Source: Candidatus Aminicenantota bacterium (GTDB lineage: Bacteria > Acidobacteriota > Aminicenantia > Aminicenantales > Aminicenantaceae). Taken from it: DNA of 7,958 nucleotides. Made by a program: the position numbers and the translations under genes. The stretch is taken from the NCBI GenBank assembly GCA_030614645.1, contig JAUWTR010000054.1:1-7958 (forward strand). Reading direction: 5' to 3'. Shown here in pieces: positions 1 through 6,617 of this stretch; within the stretch, counting starts at the first letter, position 1; every line of letters starts with the position of its first letter. Below the pieces are notes generated by a model. The model made no database searches, was not told where the DNA came from, and saw only the letters and a program-made list of their open reading frames with translations.

Positions 1-765
1 GGAAGTTCAACTGGAGAATGGGATGATATTGAAGTCTCTGTTAATATTGCAGGCCTGGCCGGAGGAACTCATACTGGCAGCATCACTATCACTTCAGGGG
101 ATGCCTCCAACAGCCCTCAGGTGATAAATGTCGATCTAAACATTTTAACTCCTATTATAGAACTGGATAAAACATCCCTTTCTTTCGAAGCAGTGGTCGG
201 GGAAGCAGATCCCCCTGCCCAGGAGTTTAAGATAAAGAACTCCGGAGCAGGAACCCTCAATTACAGTGCTGAGGTTAACAAGGAATGGCTTAGTGTCTCC
301 CCCCCAACAGGAGAGTCAACTGGAGAATGGGACAAAATCAAAGTCTCCATAGATATCTCTCTGGGAAATCTGGTTGATGGGAATAATAAAGGTACTATCA
401 CGATCAATGATGAAAACGCCTCCAACAGCCCTCAAAAGATCACGGTCAACCTTTTTCTCGAATTGCCTCCCCTATATCAACCTAAGAGTTTTATCGGAGA
501 AAAAAAGGCAAACAGATCTTTATCTCAAATAGAATATATCAATGTTCTATCTTGGGTTGTAAACCCGGATAATGCGGATATTATTGAAAAATATAGGATT
601 TATCGGCGTGAAACAAACGGTATAACCTTAATTATAGAGGTTGATGCTAAAACTTTTGAATACTGGGAAAGAAACGTGGAAAAAGATAAGGTTTACAAAT
701 ACGGATTAACTGCGGTAGATGTTTTTGGGAGAGTAACTAACCCTATTTACATAGATGTTTTTTAG
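1..765 (+). CDS. 3' end of a surface protein with BACON-like repeats and a C-terminal FnIII-like domain (5'-truncated)
   Basis: The frame is open from base 1 to the TAG at 763-765, giving 254 visible residues; the true start lies upstream of the window. A GTG at 121 opens the same frame but sits inside a beta-strand of the repeat, so it is not a start. Residues 1-49 are the end of one BACON-like all-beta repeat and about 50-154 are a full second one, with the signatures EWLSVSPPTG (W96), TGEWD and NASNSPQ. Residues 156-254 look like a fibronectin-III-like domain (core W185, then YRIYRRE and a final YGLTAVDVFGR strand). BACON domains occur in secreted, often carbohydrate- or mucin-associated proteins, so an extracellular adhesive or scaffold role is inferred. 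No enzyme domain or anchor is visible here. The protein ends directly after the FnIII-like fold, without a sorting signal that I recognise. Confidence 0.85.
   Translation, partial: GSSTGEWDDIEVSVNIAGLAGGTHTGSITITSGDASNSPQVINVDLNILTPIIELDKTSLSFEAVVGEADPPAQEFKIKNSGAGTLNYSAEVNKEWLSVSPPTGESTGEWDKIKVSIDISLGNLVDGNNKGTITINDENASNSPQKITVNLFLELPPLYQPKSFIGEKKANRSLSQIEYINVLSWVVNPDNADIIEKYRIYRRETNGITLIIEVDAKTFEYWERNVEKDKVYKYGLTAVDVFGRVTNPIYIDVF
7..434 (+). repeat. Diverged tandem BACON-domain repeat visible at DNA level
   Basis: Two exact 17-base matches are shared between successive repeat units of the surface-protein gene: bases 7-23 recur at 316-332, and bases 103-119 recur at 418-434. The offsets are 309 and 315 bases, or 103 and 105 codons, so the units differ by a two-codon indel in the loop between them (AGLAGGTHTG versus SLGNLVDGNNKG). 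The DNA-level identity suggests fairly recent internal duplication, or recombination between units. More units probably lie upstream of the window. Confidence 0.65.
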
Positions 766-878
766 ACCTAGCCATAAGGTTCTTTTAGTTCCCTTTTTCT
801 TTTAAGGTGTTACTACAATTTTCTGCTGACTTTTTCCCATGTGGATACGTATGATTGTTTACAAAGAAATAAAGTCTT

Positions 879-2405
879 TTACTTAAGATAACCCAACGAT
901 CTTAATCGTTCCCTCGTCTTTTCGCTGACCTCTCCAGACTGACTCCCCTCCCATAAACGAATCCCTTTCTCAAGAAAAGACTGCTTCAGCCTTATCAGCA
1001 GTTTGTCTACCATGCTAGGCAACTCATCTGCAAGATTATGCAGCTCTTGCGGATCTTGCTTAAGATTGAAAAGCTCGATGGGAGCAACAGGTGGATCAGG
1101 ATGAGCTCCTCGGTCCTTTTTTCCGAAGTCACGGTTCACAATCAGCTTGTAATCTTCATCAACAATATACGCTCGTCGGTCCATAAGGCCAAATACAAGT
1201 CCGCCTTTTTCGCCAAGGTTCTTTTTTAATAGCGGGGCTTGTGATTTTCCATCAAAGGAAAGATCGTTCCCCTCTAAATGCAACAAATCAAGAAGTGTAG
1301 GAAACAAGTCAATCATGCTGACCCGTTTCTCGACCATAACTGGTTTAGGAAATAACTTAGGACAGTGCATTACCCAAAGCCCGTTGACTATCAACTCATA
1401 TAATTGTCCCCGATGATCCCAGAATGTATGTTCGGCAAACTCTTCGCCATGGTCGGTTATAATTATCACGAGGGTATTATCTGACACGTTACGCCGGCGA
1501 AGATTTTTCATAAGTAGGCCTATCTGTTTGTCAATGCGAAAAAGTTCGGCTTCGTAGGCAAGAATGTACTTTGCAAGGGCTTTTCCCAGACCTTCTTCTC
1601 CAGGTTTCCAGTCTGGAATATGGCGCTTACCAAATCCGCTAAGAATATTGACTGCCTCCTGGGTCCATTCCGATACAGGAGAAGCTTCAGGCCCGGATTT
1701 AAGCCCTCTTGATTTGGCTTCATTGAGGAATTTTTGAAAATCGCGAAGGGGGTAATGTAAGTCCATTAAATGAATCCAGGCAAAAAATTTCTTATGTTTA
1801 AGTTCAGAAATATACGAATCCAGCTTACTAACTACTCTCTCTACACTTGCATAAGGTTGCCTCCAGTTTGAACTGAATTCTTCAAAGAAGTCAAAACCTT
1901 GGTTGAAATTAAAGTCCCTGGTGAGGTAAGGATTGGTTGAAATTCCAATTGTTGTATAATCATGTTTTTTGAGAGTTGTTTGTATTGTCTCCAAACTTTT
2001 TGGAATGCCGGCCTGAAGACTGCCACTTTCTTGAAAACGTGTGAATCCATAATGGTGTTTTACCTGCCACCGCGGCCCCCCACCTGGCACCTCTAAGGGC
2101 CAATAAGGGATTCTGGAAGTAAAAATGGACCCCATAGAAGCAGAAGTGTTCCCAGCGTAACAGTATGTTTTACGGAAAACCACACCTGAATAGGCTAGTT
2201 TATCAATGTTTGGCGTAAGATTTACAGGATATCCATGGAAAGAAAAACGGTCAGCGCGGGCTGCATCTATACTGATCAAAATTACATTCAGATTCTTATC
2301 AGATGACAATCTGTGCCTATTTTTAATAAATAAATAATATACGCCTATGAAAAGAACGATCAATGAAATAACTATTGCTGAAAATTTTATATGTTTTTTT
2401 CTCAT
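879..2405 (-). CDS. Membrane-anchored sulfatase-like hydrolase (alkaline phosphatase superfamily, Thr in nucleophile position)
   Basis: This is a 508-aa protein with an N-terminal signal anchor (about residues 8-27) and one large domain expected outside the cytoplasmic membrane. Superfamily landmarks appear in order: the metal-binding strand ILISIDAARAD (D47, D52), the nucleophile segment NTSASMGSIFTSR (86-98), IHLMDLHYPL (211-220, H217), ITDHGEEF (316-323, D318 and H319), then WDHRGQLYE, and the C-terminal sulfatase ending ELFNLKQDPQELHNL (444-458). Aligned to the sulfatase signature C-x-P-S-R, the cysteine position is T87 and the arginine is M91. A formylglycine residue therefore cannot form there. 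Thr-nucleophile relatives include LtaS and phosphoethanolamine transferases, so the reaction may be on a phosphate rather than a sulfate ester; the substrate is unknown. The ATG start is supported by GGAGG at 2415-2419, nine bases upstream. The gene is monocistronic as far as can be seen and convergent with the surface-protein gene. Confidence 0.9.
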   Translation of the reverse strand: MRKKHIKFSAIVISLIVLFIGVYYLFIKNRHRLSSDKNLNVILISIDAARADRFSFHGYPVNLTPNIDKLAYSGVVFRKTYCYAGNTSASMGSIFTSRIPYWPLEVPGGGPRWQVKHHYGFTRFQESGSLQAGIPKSLETIQTTLKKHDYTTIGISTNPYLTRDFNFNQGFDFFEEFSSNWRQPYASVERVVSKLDSYISELKHKKFFAWIHLMDLHYPLRDFQKFLNEAKSRGLKSGPEASPVSEWTQEAVNILSGFGKRHIPDWKPGEEGLGKALAKYILAYEAELFRIDKQIGLLMKNLRRRNVSDNTLVIIITDHGEEFAEHTFWDHRGQLYELIVNGLWVMHCPKLFPKPVMVEKRVSMIDLFPTLLDLLHLEGNDLSFDGKSQAPLLKKNLGEKGGLVFGLMDRRAYIVDEDYKLIVNRDFGKKDRGAHPDPPVAPIELFNLKQDPQELHNLADELPSMVDKLLIRLKQSFLEKGIRLWEGSQSGEVSEKTRERLRSLGYLK

Positions 2406-2425
2406 TTTCTCTGTCCTCCATATTA

Positions 2426-2454
2426 ATTATAATGCACTGTAACAGAGACCTCAA
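2426..2454 (-). promoter_or_regulatory. Predicted sigma70-type promoter of the leftward sulfatase-like gene
   Basis: Read on the minus strand, TTGAGG (2454-2449) is followed by a 17-base spacer and a perfect TATAAT (2431-2426). The expected start point, 5-7 bases further on (about 2419-2421), falls at or just before the GGAGG ribosome binding site. The predicted 5' leader is only about 14-16 nt, leaving little room for regulation within the mRNA. Both boxes and the spacing are near consensus, but no transcript data are available. Confidence 0.7.
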
Positions 2455-2639
2455 CAAATAAATGACTTTCTAAATAATCGACCGCAAGGTAAGACATAGC
2501 CCGGATTCCCAAGCTCAGCCCGGCATGGCAGCTGAGGAAAGAACAAAATATGTATGAAAGTCGAAGTCCTAGATCAGCGATTAATGGTGATCTCTCCTCT
2601 TTGTGAGCATTACTATGGGCAATTTTATGTCATTCTCTC

Positions 2640-2661
2640 TTTCCTGCGGATTTCCTGCGGA
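2640..2661. repeat. Perfect 11-bp tandem direct repeat upstream of the rightward promoter
   Basis: TTTCCTGCGGA occurs twice back to back (2640-2650 and 2651-2661), and a third copy begins with TTTC before diverging. It ends seven bases before the -35 box of the rightward promoter. One unit is close to one turn of the DNA helix, so two bound protein subunits would lie on the same face. An activator-type binding site is therefore possible. The function is inferred from position only. Confidence 0.5.
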
Positions 2662-2668
2662 TTTCTGG

Positions 2669-2698
2669 TTGACTGAATTTGTTTTTTATGTGTATTAT
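2669..2698 (+). promoter_or_regulatory. Predicted sigma70-type promoter of the rightward envelope cluster
   Basis: TTGACT (2669-2674) and TATTAT (2693-2698) are separated by 18 bases. Transcription would start near 2704-2706 and give a leader of about 92 nt before the first major start codon at 2797. The -35 box differs from TTGACA at one position and the -10 box from TATAAT at one position. No other comparably good promoter was seen before any of the downstream genes. Confidence 0.65.
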
Positions 2699-2753
2699 GG
2701 GTGATGGAGCAGCTCAACGAGTAAAAATTTGATGAAATTGAGCGGAGATTGCC

Positions 2754-2813
2754 ATGAGTAAAAAACTAAATTCCTATCACTTAAGGAGAAAATATTTTGC
2801 GACAGATAAATAA
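2754..2813 (+). CDS. Possible 19-codon leader ORF overlapping the first cluster gene
   Basis: An ATG at 2754 opens a frame encoding MSKKLNSYHLRRKYFATDK, ending at TAA 2811-2813. A purine-rich CGGAGA with GGAG at 2744-2747 lies six bases upstream and could act as a ribosome binding site. The frame covers the AAGGAG of the next gene and ends 14 bases beyond that gene's TTG, in a different frame. If translated, it would affect initiation on the 73-aa membrane protein. The peptide is basic and resembles nothing I know. It could easily be a chance frame in an AT-rich leader. Confidence 0.22.
   Translation: MSKKLNSYHLRRKYFATDK
2783..2788 (+). promoter_or_regulatory. Ribosome binding site that fixes a TTG start
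   Basis: AAGGAG lies eight bases before the TTG at 2797, ideal spacing. The only Met codons nearby are in other frames, and the hydrophobic signal-like segment begins a few codons after the TTG. TTG is therefore the best-supported start of the 73-aa membrane protein. Confidence 0.7.
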
Positions 2814-3018
2814 ATTGTTTAAATGTGGCTTGTTTTGTTTGTTACTTATTACAATATTTCCTATTCAACTGTTCTGTTATATTGATCCTGGGACCGGAAG
2901 TTATGTTATTCAATTACTTATTGCCGGCTTAGTCGGTGTCTCTTTTTTTATTAGGATTTTCTGGAAAAAAATAAAGAATTTTATTTCCTCAATATTTTCA
3001 AAAAAGGCAAAAGAATAA
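2797..3018 (+). CDS. Small two-segment membrane protein with a YIDPGTGS motif, function unknown
   Basis: This is a 73-aa protein starting at TTG. Residues 9-27 form a hydrophobic segment that could be a signal peptide or first membrane span. The motif YIDPGTGS follows at 28-35, then a second hydrophobic segment (36-56) ending in W56 and a lysine-rich tail (KKIK, then SKKAKE). I recognise the pattern Y-x-D-P-G-T-G-S plus Q-L-L-I-A-G-L and a terminal W-K-K from small uncharacterised bacterial membrane proteins. From memory, these often lie near sulfatase-like or polysaccharide genes; I cannot verify that here. Its TAA is only three bases before the methyltransferase start and in the same reading frame, so the two are probably made together. 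A role as a membrane partner or scaffold for the downstream enzymes is plausible but unproven. Confidence 0.82.
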   Translation: MRQINKLFKCGLFCLLLITIFPIQLFCYIDPGTGSYVIQLLIAGLVGVSFFIRIFWKKIKNFISSIFSKKAKE

Positions 3019-3021
3019 AAA

Positions 3022-4416
3022 GTGCCGGATTCTTCTGGAAAAATAACAAGCTCTTTTCGTGATCCGAGTGGTTTTCTGTTTTTCAGAGATGGAAAAATAT
3101 ACCGTCAGATAAATAAGGTATATAAAAGTGAATATGATCTCCTTATTAATTCCGGACTTTACAAAGATCTTATAAATGCTGGCCTCTTGATCCCCCATGA
3201 AGAAGTAAGCATTAAACCTGAGGAGCAGGGCTCAGCCTATAAAATTATTAAACCAGAAATGATCTCATTTGTTTCTTATCCCTATGAATGGTGCTTCAGT
3301 CAATTAAAAAATGCTGCTTTAACCACCTTAAAGATTCAGAAAACAGCATTGAAGTATGGCATGTCTTTAAAAGATTCTAGTGTTTACAACATACAATTTA
3401 GCTCCGGAAGAACTGTTTTTATCGATACCCTGTCTTTCGAAAAACATGAGGAAGGAAAGCCCTGGGTAGCATATAGGCAATTCTGCCAGCACTTCCTGGC
3501 CCCCTTAGCTTTGATGAGTTATAAGGATATTCGATTGAATCAACTTTTCAGGGTTTATTTAGATGGAGTGCCTCTCGACTTGGCAAGTTCGCTTCTCCCG
3601 TTTTATTCTCGATTTATTCCTTCGATTCTAACTCACATTCATATTCATGCTTATAGCCAAAAGCACTTTGCAAACAAAAAGGTAACCAGCAGTAAAAAGA
3701 TGTCCCGCATTTCTTATTTAGGGTTAATGGACAGCTTGGAATCTGCAGTTAAAAGATTAAAATTACGGTCTTTTAAAACTGAATGGGTCGATTATTATGA
3801 TAGTTTTAATTATTCCTCAAGTGCTTTTCAAGATAAGAAGCAAACAATCAGCAACTATTTTAATAAAATTACCTCCAAGCAGGTTTGGGATCTGGGAGCA
3901 AACACTGGTGTTTTTAGCCGCATTGCCAGCGAAAAGGGTATTGAAACCATTGCTTTTGATATTGATCCTGGTGCAATAGAAAGGAATTACATTGAAGGCC
4001 TTAAAAGAAATGAAAAAAAAGTACTACCATTATTACTCGATCTTACAAATCCAAGCCCAGCTATTGGATGGGAAAACCGGGAGCGGATATCTTTTATAGA
4101 ACGGGGACCCACAGAAACAATATTAGCATTGGCACTTATTCATCATTTAGCTATTTCTAATAATCTTTCTTTTGAATATTGTTCAAACTTTTTTTGCAGA
4201 TTATGCAAACATTTAATTATAGAATTCATCCCCAAAAGTGATTCGCAGGTCAAAAGGCTTCTCCAGACCAGGAAAGATATATTCCCTCATTATGATCGGA
4301 AAAATTTTGAACAGAAATTTTCAATAAATTTTAAAATATTAGAATCAAAAAAAGTTGATGATTCAGAGAGAATATTGTATTTAATGAAGGCAAAAGATAA
4401 TAAATCAGTTTTATAG
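3022..4416 (+). CDS. NoeA-like class I SAM-dependent methyltransferase
   Basis: This is a 464-aa soluble protein starting at GTG. The C-terminal part has a Rossmann methyltransferase fold: motif I VWDLGANTGVFS (288-299), the acidic end of the second strand AFDID (311-315), LLLDLTNPSP (337-346), then ALALIHHLAISNNLSF (369-384) and HLIIEFIPKSD (397-407). The N-terminal 250 residues are not generic. SFRDPSGFLFFRDGKIYRQI (10-29) and the WVAYRQFCQHFLAPLALM stretch (148-165) match my recollection of the NoeA-like family. NoeA is named from a rhizobial host-specificity gene, and its biochemical substrate is not firmly known. Methylation of a sugar or polyketide-like envelope precursor is inferred. 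The Shine-Dalgarno signal is weak and the gene starts three bases after the preceding TAA. Its TAG overlaps the next GTG by one base, so translational coupling is likely on both sides. Confidence 0.85.
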   Translation: MPDSSGKITSSFRDPSGFLFFRDGKIYRQINKVYKSEYDLLINSGLYKDLINAGLLIPHEEVSIKPEEQGSAYKIIKPEMISFVSYPYEWCFSQLKNAALTTLKIQKTALKYGMSLKDSSVYNIQFSSGRTVFIDTLSFEKHEEGKPWVAYRQFCQHFLAPLALMSYKDIRLNQLFRVYLDGVPLDLASSLLPFYSRFIPSILTHIHIHAYSQKHFANKKVTSSKKMSRISYLGLMDSLESAVKRLKLRSFKTEWVDYYDSFNYSSSAFQDKKQTISNYFNKITSKQVWDLGANTGVFSRIASEKGIETIAFDIDPGAIERNYIEGLKRNEKKVLPLLLDLTNPSPAIGWENRERISFIERGPTETILALALIHHLAISNNLSFEYCSNFFCRLCKHLIIEFIPKSDSQVKRLLQTRKDIFPHYDRKNFEQKFSINFKILESKKVDDSERILYLMKAKDNKSVL

Positions 4417-6518
4417 TGAACATTAAAGTTGGATCAAGACATAAAAAAGAGTTCCTTGTCGACAGTACCCATATTTTTATTTTATCCGCTTTTGCAATTG
4501 CCCAGCCATTATATGATCTATTATCCAGGTATGCAGATTTTTTTATTGTCAGGCATTCAAAACCAATAGATATTGTTCTGTTAACATTGTTCCTAAGTAT
4601 TCTTATTCCATTGTTTCTTGTGTTAATTGAAATAGGATTAAAACTGATTAATGATGGTATCCGTAAATTTGTTCATTTATTCCTTGTTGGTATTTTAATA
4701 ACAATTATTATTTACCCCATACTGAAAAAATTTGATTTTTTAAGTGAATTGCTTATTTGGGTCATAGTATTTATAGGGGGAGGAATCTTTATGCTTAGCT
4801 ATGTCCGTTTGAAGCAGCTGAAAACGTACATTACATTTTTATTGCCAGCAGTGCTGATTTTCCCTATTCTTTTTTTGTTTTTCTCTCCAGTTACTCAAAT
4901 TGTTTTTCCTAAGAAGCAAGAAGTTTCTAAAAAAAAGCAATTAAGTGAAATAAAAACTTATGCTCCGATTGTTATGGTTGTTTTTGATGAAATCGCCACT
5001 CCATATTTAATGAATGAAGATAGACAAATAGATTCAATTAGATATCCAAATTTTGCCTCATTAGCAGATCAAGCTCACTGGTTTCGTAATGCTATTACAG
5101 TTGTTCATTCAACAACATGGGCAACTCCGGTTATTCTAACTGGCTTATATCCTTCATCTGAAAGCCCGAAATTACCCTCCATTGCAGGTCATCCAAATAA
5201 TTTGTTTACTTTTTTGAGTGACACCCACCAATTAAAAGTGATTGAGAGTGCTACAGAATTATGTCCAAAAGATTTAATTATTAAACATACGGGTGGCAAA
5301 GATTGGAAAGAAAGACAGACCGCTTTGTTTTCTGATATTTCAGTGATATATCTTCATTATCTATTACCTCAAAGTTTGTCTAATAAGCTTCCGGATATCT
5401 CTCAAAACTGGGGACAATTCTTTAAGAAAAAAGTAGAGTTCTCCAAAAATAAAAAGAAGATAAAGAAAATATTAAAGGGTCGATCTAAATTGTTTGAACA
5501 ATTTTTAGATTTAATTTCGCCTTCAAGAGTACCTGCTTTATTTTTTATACACATTCTCTTGCCTCATCCACCTTTAGAATATATGCCATCTGGAAAGACA
5601 TATGGTGATTATCCTTATTATGGCCTTAGTCGGGGAAAATGGACTAAGGATGAAGGGGTTGTTATTTTTGGCTTTCAACGCTATCTTCTCCAGCTTCAAT
5701 ATGCAGATAAACTTCTTGGTGAGCTTCTCACAAAACTTAAAAGTATTAAACTTTTTGATGATTCCTTGATTATTATTACAGCTGATCATGGAGTAAGTTT
5801 TCGACCTGGCCGCTATAGAAGAAATGTAACAGAAAAAAATGCCGGAGATATTATGCCAATCCCCCTTATTTTTAAATCACCTAACCAAAAAAAGGGGGTA
5901 ATTAACGATTTATACGTTGAAACAGTAGATATTTTGCCCACTATTGCAGATGAAATAGGTAAACAATTACCATGGCCAGTGGATGGACATTCTGTATTTA
6001 GCAGCTCTTTCCCTAAAAGAGAGAATAGAACTATTTTAGGTCAGAAAGAATACACATTCAGTAGTTCTGCTTTTTGTGAGATGTTCACTGAATCTTTAAA
6101 CCATATGCTTACTTTATTTAGTTCTGGAAAATCAAAACGTAATGGATTATATGAAACAGGACCTTATAATATTATTGGAAAAAACGTTAGTCAATTTAGA
6201 ATAGCAAAAAAGAAGTCTGTTAAAATTAATATTAGTAAGATATTGCCATTTATTGAGAATGTAGATCCGGATTCTGATTTTATTCCCTGCTTGATTAACG
6301 GGGATATTATTACCAATACACCTCTCCATTTAGCAATCTCTGTGAATGGCATCATTCACAGTGTTTCAAAAACACAACGGTTTAAAAAAGGAGTATCAAG
6401 ATTCTTCGCTATGGTTCCCGAACATATTTTTAAAAAAGGTAACAATAACCTTGAAATTTTTATTGTACGATCAAGAACCGGCGGCAAAATTGTTTTGGAA
6501 CGCACAATTAACTTTTAA
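4416..6518 (+). CDS. Five-TM sulfatase-like enzyme (alkaline phosphatase superfamily, LtaS-like architecture)
   Basis: This is a 700-aa protein starting at GTG, overlapping the previous stop as TAGTG with no Shine-Dalgarno sequence close by. About five membrane segments are seen near residues 17-37, 51-75, 85-103, 110-130 and 138-162. They are followed by a catalytic domain expected on the outer face. Landmarks are MVVFDEI (187-193, D191), YPNFASLA (210-217), WFRNAITVVHSTTWATPVILTG (T233/T234 in the nucleophile region), LLPHPPLEYMPSGK (381-394, H384) and IITADHGVSF (453-462, D457 and H458). VDILPTIAD follows at 504-512. The nucleophile position is Thr, so this is not a formylglycine sulfatase. 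The remaining 170 residues form a beta-rich tail (NGDIITNT, AISVNGIIHSV, FFAMVPEHIFKKGNNNLE). I recall this tail from a family of large sulfatase-like proteins in surface-polysaccharide loci. Transfer or removal of a phospho-substituent on an envelope polymer is a reasonable guess; the substrate is unknown. Confidence 0.88.
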   Translation: MNIKVGSRHKKEFLVDSTHIFILSAFAIAQPLYDLLSRYADFFIVRHSKPIDIVLLTLFLSILIPLFLVLIEIGLKLINDGIRKFVHLFLVGILITIIIYPILKKFDFLSELLIWVIVFIGGGIFMLSYVRLKQLKTYITFLLPAVLIFPILFLFFSPVTQIVFPKKQEVSKKKQLSEIKTYAPIVMVVFDEIATPYLMNEDRQIDSIRYPNFASLADQAHWFRNAITVVHSTTWATPVILTGLYPSSESPKLPSIAGHPNNLFTFLSDTHQLKVIESATELCPKDLIIKHTGGKDWKERQTALFSDISVIYLHYLLPQSLSNKLPDISQNWGQFFKKKVEFSKNKKKIKKILKGRSKLFEQFLDLISPSRVPALFFIHILLPHPPLEYMPSGKTYGDYPYYGLSRGKWTKDEGVVIFGFQRYLLQLQYADKLLGELLTKLKSIKLFDDSLIIITADHGVSFRPGRYRRNVTEKNAGDIMPIPLIFKSPNQKKGVINDLYVETVDILPTIADEIGKQLPWPVDGHSVFSSSFPKRENRTILGQKEYTFSSSAFCEMFTESLNHMLTLFSSGKSKRNGLYETGPYNIIGKNVSQFRIAKKKSVKINISKILPFIENVDPDSDFIPCLINGDIITNTPLHLAISVNGIIHSVSKTQRFKKGVSRFFAMVPEHIFKKGNNNLEIFIVRSRTGGKIVLERTINF

Positions 6519-6607
6519 AATTATCTCGATTTGATTATAATCTTTCAGAAAGCTGAACAGATCTGATAATAAATACTATAGAGATTTGATTTTTAAAATA
6601 ACAAAAA

Positions 6608-6611
6608 GAGG
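6608..6611 (+). promoter_or_regulatory. Ribosome binding site supporting a GTG start
   Basis: GAGG lies six bases before the GTG at 6618. An in-frame TAA at 6594-6596 excludes any longer upstream start, and no ATG occurs between it and the GTG. Confidence 0.65.
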
Positions 6612-6617
6612 CATAAG

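Larger units (their letters stand above)
2406..2796. other. Divergent intergenic control region (391 bp)
   Basis: The region separates the leftward sulfatase-like gene from the rightward cluster and carries a promoter for each. About 210 bases lie between the two -35 boxes. This middle part includes a locally GC-rich patch with AGCCCGG at 2498-2504 and again at 2517-2523. It also has a perfect 6-bp stem, CTCAGC (2514-2519) with GCTGAG (2531-2536), around an 11-nt loop. No T-tract follows, so it is not an intrinsic terminator, and it matches no riboswitch class I know. A 40-codon frame at 2554-2676 lacks a well-placed ribosome binding site and runs through the -35 box, so it was not called as a gene. 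Confidence 0.6.

Noticed and set aside
766..878. Possible intrinsic terminator of the surface-protein gene: ACCT (766-769) pairing with AGGT (777-780), followed by a T-rich stretch.
   Set aside because: A four-base stem is too weak, and the T-rich stretch is interrupted and distant. Nothing else in the gap is convincing.
883..910. Two overlapping inverted repeats at the 3' end of the leftward gene: TTAAGAT/ATCTTAA (883-889, 899-905) and AACGAT/ATCGTT (895-900, 905-910), resembling a terminator between convergent genes.
   Set aside because: The stems are short and AT-rich, lie within the final codons and are not followed by a T-tract on either strand.
1038..1229. Plus-strand open frame opposite the leftward sulfatase-like gene.
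   Set aside because: It lies fully antisense to a well-supported gene, has no ribosome binding site and shows no recognisable features.
2581..2640. A TTTGTGAGC element that resembles half of a CRP/FNR-type or lac-type operator.
   Set aside because: No matching second half-site is present at the expected spacing.
2554..2676. A 40-codon ORF starting ATG at 2554 in the divergent region.
   Set aside because: Its nearest purine-rich signal (GAGG at 2534-2537) is 16 bases away, it runs through the tandem repeat and -35 box, and the peptide matches nothing I recognise.
6528..6591. Direct repeat GATTTGATT at 6528-6536 and 6583-6591, and a small hairpin TTCAG/CTGAA (6544-6548, 6553-6557) before the glycosyltransferase gene.
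   Set aside because: The repeats are low-complexity AT-rich sequence. The hairpin has only five pairs and no T-tract, so neither a terminator nor an operator can be supported.
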